This document shows, in pieces, positions 24,344 through 31,190 of a DNA stretch of 64,000 bases. The stretch lies in contig CALCYI010000034.1 of NCBI GenBank assembly GCA_937907605.1, positions 1 through 64,000 on the forward strand, read 5' to 3'. The translations under genes and the position numbers were made by a program. A model generated the notes under the pieces. The model saw only the letters and a program-made list of their open reading frames with translations. It did no database searches and was not told the origin of the DNA. The stretch's first letter is position 1. Each line of letters begins with the position of its first letter. The DNA is from an uncultured Clostridia bacterium (GTDB taxonomy: Bacteria; Bacillota; Clostridia; Oscillospirales; Acutalibacteraceae).

Positions 24344-27300
24344 TTAACCGATGGTAACGTTTCTAACATCAGAATATACCGTGTGGAGAGTTCCGTTGCC
24401 ATCCGTGTAGTTTACGAACGCAACGTATTCCGCCTTAGCGCCGGAAACAGCACCGTTGAGGTTAAGTTTGATCATATAACGGTTATCCTCTTCGGTATGA
24501 ATCTCGGTAGCCTTGTTTCTTCTTACCTTATCGTTGCCGTTGTCGTGGTCAGCATCGGCATTGCTGAGGCTGAGTCTGTTCGGAAGAAGGTCATCACCCT
24601 GCTTGTTGTAGTGGATAAGTACGCCCGCTTCAACAAATGTACAATCCTCAGGAATTGCAAAGCTGCTGTATGTGTAAAGGCTTGTGCCTTCGAGATTAGG
24701 CTCGCTTGTTCTTACATAGACTTCGGAAGGTTCGCCTTCGGTATCATCCAGAGTTAAAATGTTGTTACCTCTTCTGCACTTTTCAACGCTGTCGTAAATA
24801 GGAACAATATACAGATTCTCTCTTGCTCTGAAGTTGAAGTTTTCTCCGTATGCCACGATTGTGTACTTAACGCTTTCATCGTAGTCTCTTACTAATGTTT
24901 CGGTATTGCTACCCGCAAACGGATAGTAGGTTTTCGGTTCTATTACTTCATAGTAATAATCCGTATCTTCAACGCTGCTTGCAATTGCGATTGCCTCTGC
25001 GCCCTCAAAGCTGAGTTGTACGAGCTCATTAAACGCATATTCATCGGTCGTCTCCTCATCCGCATTGTAAATACTATACTTCGGGAGATTTGTCGAGCTT
25101 ACATAATTAAGAATAATTGTTGTATCATCAGTTATTGTATAACTTGCCTTTTCAAAGCCCTGGAAACTGTAGAAGGCATAGGACGGAGCCGTGTAGTCGG
25201 TCGTGGGATTGATAACCGTATTGTCAGCTACATAATCAACCGAAATAACGAAGCTTCCCGTTCCCTCTTCTTCTTGTGCGGTAAGGTTAGCAAGATAAGT
25301 TACCTTATGCGGCTTGCTTGCGGTCGGAGCACCGACTGTAATAGTCGTGTTGCCCTGTACTGTGAATGTGAATTCGGATACCGTGCCGATATTCTTAACC
25401 TTATGCGAAGCGTTTGTGTTAGAGGTATTTGATACGTAGTCATAGGTATAGCTACCTTCGCCGGCGCTTACGGTAACCTCTGTACAATAGGGAAGCTTGC
25501 CGTTAACAAGAGCAGGTGTAATAGTTGCGCTTGAGGTAATGTCATTTCCGTCTGCATCCTTAACAACTACGGTGTACTGCATCTTTGTGTTGAGGTCGCT
25601 TTGAACAGCTGACCATGCGTTGTCAACGGCTGTCTGAGCGTTAGCCTTAAGACCGATTATCGTTCTTGTGCCGATCGTTACGCTCTCAAGCGCGCAGCTT
25701 TCAAGAGTTGCAATATCCGAAGTAAGCTGTGCAACGTCATAAGCGTCGGGGTCGTTTACTCCGCGGCGCGCAGCCTCAAGGTAGCTCTGATAAGAAGCGT
25801 TATCGAAGGTTTCGGTAGCAAGCGCGTTCAGCGCGTTCGTGAAAGCGGCAGCCTCTGCGGCAATAGCCGAAGCATTAGCGGTGGGAACTCTTGTGCCGAT
25901 ATCGTTTGTATAGAAGCTGGTAGAAATGCCGTCAAAATAGGTCTTAGCGGCGTTAAGACTTGCTACAGTGTAGGTGTAGTCAGCAAGTGCTGCCGTAAAG
26001 ATATTATATGCTGTAACCGCAGGGTCAACAAGTGTTCCTGCTAAGATAAGTGCGTCGTAAGCGTCCTCAAGCGCCTGAGCAAGTGCGTCGATAGTTGTCT
26101 GCTCGCTCGTGCCGAAGTTTCTGATATTAATATCGGAATATCTGTTACCAAGGCCGTTTGTACCTGTTACGTTAGTATAAGCCGTTGTGAAAGCAGTCCA
26201 AGCTGTCGGATCCCAATATTCAGTAGCGTTGCCTTCATTGTAGATAGTATCAACAGTCTTGTTGTCCTTATCCGCTGTGCTGTAAAGACGTGCGTCCTTA
26301 AGCGACTGGTTGTTTGCGCAAAGCTGTAAGCCGTCTGTTGCGTCCTTCCACTCTCTCCAGAGGTTATCGTATCTTGTCTGGAGCTCAGTAACTACATCAG
26401 AAGCAGAAAGGGTGTTGTAATCAATATCCTGCTGCGCTGCTTCAAGAGCTGCAACGAACTCGTTCCAAGAAGAAGTTGTATACTGCGATTCCGTACTAAG
26501 AATAGCATTAGCCGCAGTAATTAAATCAACAAGGTATGCTGCGTCAACAACATTAACAGTAATCTCAATTGTTTCACTATTTGCAGCAGTAGAGAACCAG
26601 TTGTAACCTACAAAGTTAGTAGTGTTTTGAACATTAAATACCGAAATACCGCCGAAATAGGTTCCGCTCATTGCATACGGTGTTAATGAAGGACGGGTAT
26701 TTGCCGTAAGTGTTGCAGCGGTTGTAGCGGGCACTGAAATATTAAAGTCACCCTTTAAGTTGGAGTATGCACGCTGTCCTGCTGAATCTACATAAATACC
26801 GCCGTGCATCGGGTCGTTAACATCTCCATCAAGCGTACCGATAAGCGAAGTAAGATCAAGACTTTTGGCTGTGGTATCATCGGTTACGGAAGTGCCGTCT
26901 TGAGTAACCAAAATCTGATCGGGATCGTTATTTGTGCTACCTGTATATTTAACATTAGATATGGAGAAATCATTATAAGTTAAACATCCTGCATAAGTAG
27001 ACTTCTGGTCGCTAGAAAGCTGCTCGCTTGAAGGCGGTCTGCTGCTTATAAGTCCAAGTCCACTTGTAATTGTCAGGTGTCCCGTTGAATTACTTGAAGC
27101 ATTAATCGTTACGCTATCAAGCATATTATACTTTTTATTCTCTATAGTAGTGCTGAAAATGATATCTGCAGTACCAAACGGAATAGTAGCAGCTTCGTGA
27201 TTCATTTTCATAATTGTAGCGCTGTTTGTATATCCGAACTGGAGGAACTGCTGTCCTTGGTCGCTTATACTTACCTCGCTCATATTAGTATATGCCGAAT

Positions 27301-29194
27301 TATTACCTGCATCACCGTCAGGAATCTTAAGGAAAGACGGAAGAAGTCCGTTATAGGCATCATAAATTGCCTGAACATAAGATACGTATTCAGCGTACTG
27401 AGTAGCATAATTCGTAAAGTCGGTAGATGCAGCTTGATTTAAATATATCTGAGCATTACTCTTTGCTGTTGAAAGCGCGGAATAGTTACCGTAGTCGCTC
27501 GGAGTATCGACGTCAAGTGCAAGAGCCTGATTCATTGACATTCTCATATTAGAGCTTTCGGCAATAGCGTCAGCACTGATTCTCAGACCTCTGATTGCTG
27601 CAGCGATTGCTGCTCTATGCGTTTCAACCGTAGCCTGTGCTTCCGGTGAATCATTTAGTGCGTCGCCCGCAACGCCGTAATTGCCGTTCCAGATTGCCTG
27701 TGACGCGGCCTCTTTTGCCGCTACAACTGCCGCATATGTCGATGCAGTAAAAATGTTGTTCCAGCTTTCAAACTGATCAATGAGATTTGTTACGGGTGTG
27801 GTATCAACCTTAGTTGCAACAGTCTCAAGCGCGTCAAACGCATTGTTTAACGTCTGCGCAGCGGTAGCAGCAGCGCTGTCGTTGTTGTACTCATCAGTCG
27901 GCTGAGCCTTCATAATATTCTGCGCAGCAACGTAAGCAGCCGCAAACGCTGACCAGGATTCAGACGTATATGCGCCGTTGTTATTAGTCGCGTCATATGT
28001 AGCTTTCGACCTTGTAATAGCAGCCCTAAGATTGCTATAACCGTTTCCATCGAGCGTAGGCGATGTAAAACTAAGATCACTTGTGGCGGTCTTGATTTTG
28101 CCCGCAACAGTCTGAACGTCCGAAGCCGTGCTTGAATATGTGTAATTATTCGGATTTATCGTGGTATCGTCAGTGATTTTGGCAAATGCAGTAAGGAGTG
28201 AAGCCAGACCGCCTTCCGAATACTTATCAATGGTATTGGTTCCGCTGAGCGCGGCTGATAAAGCAGCACTCATAGTGTTGTATCCGTCAACAACAGGCTT
28301 ATAGTTAATTACGTAGAAATTAACGCTTGCCGTATTTGTTGTTCCGGTAAAGTCACCGGCTGAAGAAAGCCCAGACCTTGCATGATAACAAGAGATATTC
28401 GCCGTAAAACTTGTAACTGTTTCATAGTAATTTGTTGTGTTGCCCGTACCTGTGTAAATTAACTTGTTCCACCAGAAACGAGAGGTATTTGTGTTGGTTT
28501 GCGCAGATGAATTGTAAATATGTGATGAATCGTAACCAATCTGCTGCATGCTTCCATCATAATTGTCCTTAGGCCATACCGTATAATTACCTGATTGGTA
28601 GCCACGCCAATTATCCTGGAGACTGAAATTACCGTTGCTTACCGCTACATAATGCCAAACCTGACTACGGCTTCTATTATCAAGGGTTTCAAGGACTATG
28701 GGTGCCGAAACCTCATTAACTCCGTCGTATGCAAGAACGATATTACCGGGAACAGCAATTTTCGGTTTAACAGATTCAATCTGCTTTTCTGCCGTAAAAA
28801 CAGTATTGTTGTTTTGCTGATAAACAACATTTGAATAGCCGTCAGTTGCTGTCGATTCACAATGATAAGCTACCGCATTGAACGTAGCCGGAGCCCACGC
28901 AGTCATAGCGTTAGTTGCTGTCGTGAGCGCAGAAGCAGCGGAAGCGAGATCTACGGTAGTATCCTCACCGTAAACATAAGCATCCTTAGCAGCCAATGCG
29001 TCGATATATTCATCATAAGCCGCTTTCATATTCGTGTAAACAGTTCCGTCCATCTTTGCTTCGTAAGCTGAAATAGCGTCGTTAAGGTCGCCTAAATCAT
29101 CAGCCATTGCCGTAAACGCAAAGAGCGGAAGGGATGTCATTACTAAGAGCGCTGAAAGGAGCACGCTTAATAATCTCTTTGAAAGTTTTTTCAT
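24344..29194 (-). CDS. Large secreted/cell-surface protein with helical FIVAR-like repeats
   Basis: A 1616-residue protein with a clear signal peptide (KKLSKRLLSVLLSALLVMTS, cleavage near AMADD at 30-33). Much of the chain is helical repeats of the FIVAR-like kind: segments such as TTSSWNEFVAALEAAQQDI, WTAFTTAYTNVTG and ESWSAFAAAYVAAQNIM recur. They are separated by beta-rich parts (residues about 640-880) and end in beta-sandwich-like domains rich in Thr/Val/Tyr (about 1230-1616). There is no LPxTG, dockerin or choline-binding repeat, so the means of surface attachment is not visible. Such repeats often occur in adhesins and glycan-binding surface proteins. The strong AGGAGG sits within a CCTGTACAGG palindrome. 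Confidence 0.8.
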   Translation of the reverse strand: MKKLSKRLLSVLLSALLVMTSLPLFAFTAMADDLGDLNDAISAYEAKMDGTVYTNMKAAYDEYIDALAAKDAYVYGEDTTVDLASAASALTTATNAMTAWAPATFNAVAYHCESTATDGYSNVVYQQNNNTVFTAEKQIESVKPKIAVPGNIVLAYDGVNEVSAPIVLETLDNRSRSQVWHYVAVSNGNFSLQDNWRGYQSGNYTVWPKDNYDGSMQQIGYDSSHIYNSSAQTNTNTSRFWWNKLIYTGTGNTTNYYETVTSFTANISCYHARSGLSSAGDFTGTTNTASVNFYVINYKPVVDGYNTMSAALSAALSGTNTIDKYSEGGLASLLTAFAKITDDTTINPNNYTYSSTASDVQTVAGKIKTATSDLSFTSPTLDGNGYSNLRAAITRSKATYDATNNNGAYTSESWSAFAAAYVAAQNIMKAQPTDEYNNDSAAATAAQTLNNAFDALETVATKVDTTPVTNLIDQFESWNNIFTASTYAAVVAAKEAASQAIWNGNYGVAGDALNDSPEAQATVETHRAAIAAAIRGLRISADAIAESSNMRMSMNQALALDVDTPSDYGNYSALSTAKSNAQIYLNQAASTDFTNYATQYAEYVSYVQAIYDAYNGLLPSFLKIPDGDAGNNSAYTNMSEVSISDQGQQFLQFGYTNSATIMKMNHEAATIPFGTADIIFSTTIENKKYNMLDSVTINASSNSTGHLTITSGLGLISSRPPSSEQLSSDQKSTYAGCLTYNDFSISNVKYTGSTNNDPDQILVTQDGTSVTDDTTAKSLDLTSLIGTLDGDVNDPMHGGIYVDSAGQRAYSNLKGDFNISVPATTAATLTANTRPSLTPYAMSGTYFGGISVFNVQNTTNFVGYNWFSTAANSETIEITVNVVDAAYLVDLITAANAILSTESQYTTSSWNEFVAALEAAQQDIDYNTLSASDVVTELQTRYDNLWREWKDATDGLQLCANNQSLKDARLYSTADKDNKTVDTIYNEGNATEYWDPTAWTAFTTAYTNVTGTNGLGNRYSDINIRNFGTSEQTTIDALAQALEDAYDALILAGTLVDPAVTAYNIFTAALADYTYTVASLNAAKTYFDGISTSFYTNDIGTRVPTANASAIAAEAAAFTNALNALATETFDNASYQSYLEAARRGVNDPDAYDVAQLTSDIATLESCALESVTIGTRTIIGLKANAQTAVDNAWSAVQSDLNTKMQYTVVVKDADGNDITSSATITPALVNGKLPYCTEVTVSAGEGSYTYDYVSNTSNTNASHKVKNIGTVSEFTFTVQGNTTITVGAPTASKPHKVTYLANLTAQEEEGTGSFVISVDYVADNTVINPTTDYTAPSYAFYSFQGFEKASYTITDDTTIILNYVSSTNLPKYSIYNADEETTDEYAFNELVQLSFEGAEAIAIASSVEDTDYYYEVIEPKTYYPFAGSNTETLVRDYDESVKYTIVAYGENFNFRARENLYIVPIYDSVEKCRRGNNILTLDDTEGEPSEVYVRTSEPNLEGTSLYTYSSFAIPEDCTFVEAGVLIHYNKQGDDLLPNRLSLSNADADHDNGNDKVRRNKATEIHTEEDNRYMIKLNLNGAVSGAKAEYVAFVNYTDGNGTLHTVYSDVRNVTIG

Positions 29195-29319
29195 AATCTT
29201 TACCTCCTGTACAGGCGCAAATTCCTTTTATCAGCTTATCACTGACCGTAAGCGTTAAAAATTTGTTCACACCTCATGCACGGACTAATATTTTCCGCGC
29301 GTATTTTAATACAGTTATT

Positions 29320-29348
29320 ATATTAGCATACCGTTCCCGCCCTGTCAA
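29320..29348 (-). promoter_or_regulatory. Sigma-A-type promoter of the large secreted protein gene
   Basis: Minus strand: perfect TTGACA, 17 bp, TAATAT, giving a 5' leader of roughly 115 nt before the ATG at 29194. The leader has no obvious riboswitch. Confidence 0.7.
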
Positions 29349-29427
29349 TAGAAAATTCAAAATTTTTTTACAATTTTTTTAACAGTTTATTAACGTTTTT
29401 TATTACACTTCCGCCCTTATGTAAAAA

Positions 29428-29490
29428 GTAGGGGCGAGCATTGCTCGCCCGCTCACTCCCATTTTCGTAGGGGCGAGCATTGCTCGCCCG
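29428..29490. repeat. Pair of GTAG-REP palindromes at the 3' end of the RAYT remnant
   Basis: Two copies (29428-29450 and 29467-29489) of GTAG followed by a 19-base palindrome with 9-base arms GGGCGAGCA/TGCTCGCCC are joined by a 16-base spacer. The same about 62-bp double unit recurs at 29815-29876. The GTAG tetranucleotide on the 5' side is the known hallmark of RAYT-associated REPs. Confidence 0.85.
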
Positions 29491-29654
29491 CGATGTAAAA
29501 CCCGACACCTCTTGATTGCTACCTTCAATCATTATTATCATATGTATATGATTCGGCATAATAACATATCCGTCAACATATGCGCCGTCATACACGGATT
29601 TTATATTGTTTATGGCTTTATCAACCGTAGCGCCGATTTTTGTCAAACGCACTT

Positions 29655-29682
29655 CGGGCTGGCGAGCGGTGCTCGCCCCTAC
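29655..29682 (-). repeat. Degenerate REP palindrome inside the RAYT reading frame
   Basis: On the minus strand GTAGGGGCGAGCA is followed by CCGCTCGCC, a diverged arm. It is translated in frame as GASTARQP, in the opposite orientation to the other copies. Confidence 0.65.
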
Positions 29683-29814
29683 GATATTTGATAGAATACA
29701 TTTCATATCCTTAGTACACATTGTTATAAAGTATGCGCCATTGGCGGAATAATCATATTTCCCCAAACGCACGGGCTTTCGATTTGGTAATGTTAGCATA
29801 ATATTACCCACATT

Positions 29815-29876
29815 GTAGGGGCGAGCATTGCTCGCCCGCTCACTCCCATTTTTGTAGGGGCGAGCAATGCTCGCCC
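29815..29876. repeat. Second pair of GTAG-REP palindromes, upstream of the RAYT remnant
   Basis: It is nearly identical to 29428-29490. The two palindromes are 29815-29837 and 29854-29876, and the second has AAT instead of ATT at its centre. The pairs bracket most of the transposase gene as direct repeats, and this pair lies eight bases behind the thiT stop codon. Confidence 0.85.
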
Positions 29877-29883
29877 AAAGCTC

Positions 29884-30513
29884 TCAACTCTCAACTATAT
29901 TCTTCCTTATCGGTTTTACCGCCATAAGAACTATAACAACTACTACCGTAATTATCATTTCGGGTATCATATACGCCGCGTTATAGATTAACGAATAAAG
30001 CGCTGCAAGCGAGGTGCCTGAGAAGGTATTTAAAATTTTCTCGCCCGAGCCGTTATTCATAACGTCGGTAAAGAACCATTCAGCATAGCTTCCCCAGAGG
30101 ATAAGCCCCGAGGTGAAATGAGCCGCAAGCCTGAGTAAAACGGCAATTCCGCCGCCGAGAGCGATAGAAACGGTATCGTTCTTAATCTTACCCTTGAACA
30201 TACCCGAAAGCCCGACAACCGAAAATGCAATAAGATAGTCAATTAAGGCTATAAGAATTATATTAATTACCTTTTGACCTGCAAACGCCGAGGTAGTAGT
30301 AGCGCCTAAAATAGCCTGTAATATTCCGTAAACAAGTCCCGAAAACAAGCCCCATTTAACGCCGTACTTATAGCCGAGAACTACAATCGGAACCATGCTT
30401 GCAAGCGTGATTGAGCCGCCGAAGGGCCATTCAAAAACCTTAATCAGCGATAAAATCGTAGCAAGCGCAATAAGCACGCCCGTGGTCGTAAGTCTTTTAG
30501 TCTTTTCGTTCAT
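29884..30513 (-). CDS. thiT: Energy-coupled thiamine transporter ThiT (ECF S component)
   Basis: Substrate-binding membrane subunit of an ECF transporter for thiamine, working with shared EcfA1/A2/T modules encoded elsewhere. The 209 residues form about six hydrophobic segments. The stretch GSITLASMVPIVVLGYKYG followed by KWGLFSGLVYGILQAILG is the ThiT signature region. AAGGAGG lies eight bases before the ATG. The assignment is strongly supported by the TPP riboswitch immediately upstream, which would repress it when thiamine pyrophosphate is abundant. Confidence 0.95.
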   Translation of the reverse strand: MNEKTKRLTTTGVLIALATILSLIKVFEWPFGGSITLASMVPIVVLGYKYGVKWGLFSGLVYGILQAILGATTTSAFAGQKVINIILIALIDYLIAFSVVGLSGMFKGKIKNDTVSIALGGGIAVLLRLAAHFTSGLILWGSYAEWFFTDVMNNGSGEKILNTFSGTSLAALYSLIYNAAYMIPEMIITVVVVIVLMAVKPIRKNIVES

Positions 30514-30548
30514 ATTTTTTCCTCCTTAAACCTTAAAGCTTAAACCTA

Positions 30549-30586
30549 ACAAATGCGCCCCCGCAATATAGCAGGGGCGCATTTGT
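30549..30586 (-). terminator. Expression-platform hairpin of the TPP riboswitch
   Basis: Arms 30549-30564 and 30571-30586 form a 16-bp GC-rich stem (one G-U pair) with loop TATATT on the minus strand. It lies between the aptamer and the thiT ribosome binding site. The following U-tract is weak (GTT then AGG), so it may act as a terminator or as a translational platform. Confidence 0.7.
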
Positions 30587-30596
30587 ACTTCTCTCT

Positions 30597-30675
30597 CGTC
30601 TTCCTTCGCGCGCATTACCGCACAGGTTCGAGGGTATAATCTCAGCCGCGCATAGAATCACGGCACCCCTGACTT
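30597..30675 (-). ncRNA. TPP (THI-box) riboswitch controlling thiT
   Basis: Read on the minus strand, all conserved THI-box elements appear in order: CAGGGGTGCC, GGCTGAGAT, TACCCTCGAACCTG, CGGTAATGCGCGCG and GAAGGAAG. The flanking GTC/GAC bases can close P1. It lies about 85 nt before thiT, and its ligand fits the product of that gene. Confidence 0.95.
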
Positions 30676-30689
30676 ATTAAGTTAGGTAT

Positions 30690-30718
30690 ATATTACTCTT
30701 TTTAAAATAAATTGTCAA
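30690..30718 (-). promoter_or_regulatory. Promoter of the TPP riboswitch-thiT transcript
   Basis: Minus strand: perfect TTGACA (30713-30718), 17 bp, TAATAT (30690-30695). Its -35 is eight bases from the -35 of the opposing thrS promoter. Confidence 0.8.
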
Positions 30719-30726
30719 TAGCAGCC

Positions 30727-30755
30727 TTGACAAATCTTTTTCACGGTGATATTAT
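30727..30755 (+). promoter_or_regulatory. Promoter of the T-box-thrS transcript
   Basis: Perfect TTGACA, 17 bp, TATTAT. Transcription would begin near 30762, just before the T-box stem I. Confidence 0.8.
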
Positions 30756-30774
30756 ATCTTTAATATTTAAAGCA

Positions 30775-30988
30775 TTGATAGGGATACGGCAGTTCTTTTG
30801 AAGTTTCAGAGAGCATTCGGCAGGTGAAAGAATGCACGGAGAATCTACTGTTACCGCCCTTGAGTGCAGGCAGGAAATGGCTTGCCGCAGGTCTGCGTTA
30901 AAGACTTTGAGTGATGTTATATTTCGTATAACATAATTCAGGTGGAACCGCGTATATTTTACGTCCTGATTTTTCGGGGCGTTTTTTA
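30775..30988 (+). ncRNA. T-box leader (tRNA-Thr sensing) of thrS
   Basis: The conserved T-box sequence AGGTGGAACCGCG is at 30940-30952, preceded by a stem III hairpin (GTTATA-TTTCG-TATAAC, 30916-30932). It is followed by a terminator stem CGTCCTG/CGGGGCG and TTTTTT (30962-30987), which can be replaced by the antiterminator. The probable specifier is ACC at 30853-30855, a threonine codon, which agrees with the downstream thrS; the specifier call is tentative. Uncharged tRNA-Thr should allow read-through. Confidence 0.92.
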
Positions 30989-30994
30989 TTTGAA

Positions 30995-31165
30995 ACGAAG
31001 ATACGAAAGTACGAAAATACGAAGCGTTGACCGGAGGTCAACAGTCGGGTCTTGCAGACTGCATTATAATGGGTACGGGCAAAGCCCGTCCTTCTGCAAG
31101 CGCAGCTTGACTTCGTTGCACGCTTTGCGTGCATTTCGTTTTTCGTTATTTCGTTTTTCATAACA
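30995..31165 (+). repeat. Intergenic repeat copy inside the thrS leader
   Basis: It has the full arrangement of the family: CGAAAATACGAAG border, GTTGACC-GGA-GGTCAAC hairpin, GGGTCTTGCAGACTGCATTATAATGGG core, ACGGGCAAAGCCCGT hairpin, CAAGCGCAGCTTG hairpin, GCACGC/GCGTGC hairpin and a CGTTTTTCG border. It lies between the T-box terminator and the thrS ribosome binding site, so it is transcribed in the 5' UTR after antitermination. Confidence 0.85.
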
Positions 31166-31190
31166 CATATATTAAAAGGGAGACATTAGT

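Larger units (their letters stand above)
29368..29799 (-). pseudogene. Truncated REP-associated tyrosine transposase (RAYT, IS200/Y1 type)
   Basis: RAYTs are single-domain HUH/Y1 nucleases linked to REP palindromes. This reading frame (about 143 residues from the ATG at 29799) begins with the family start RLGKYDYSANGAYFITMCT and keeps the histidine-hydrophobe-histidine motif in MPNHIHMIIMIEG. After that it runs through two REP palindromes (RASNARPY twice) and stops after KNVNKLLKKL. The C-terminal part that normally holds the catalytic tyrosine is missing, so it is probably inactive. A third, degenerate palindrome is translated inside the N-terminal half (GASTARQPE). No ribosome binding site is evident. 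Confidence 0.8.

Noticed and set aside
29195..29319. Possible riboswitch in the surface-protein leader
   Set aside because: No known aptamer consensus was found; only the small CCTGTACAGG palindrome at the binding site.
29428..29876. Regularly spaced identical units resembling a small CRISPR array
   Set aside because: Units are palindromic REPs with GTAG prefixes; the spacer within pairs is the same in both pairs, spacing between pairs is 325 bp, and there are no cas genes.
30898..31163. Short open frames on both strands between the T-box and thrS
   Set aside because: They lie in the T-box terminator and the hairpin repeat; similar frames in the other repeat copies are broken, so they are not coding.
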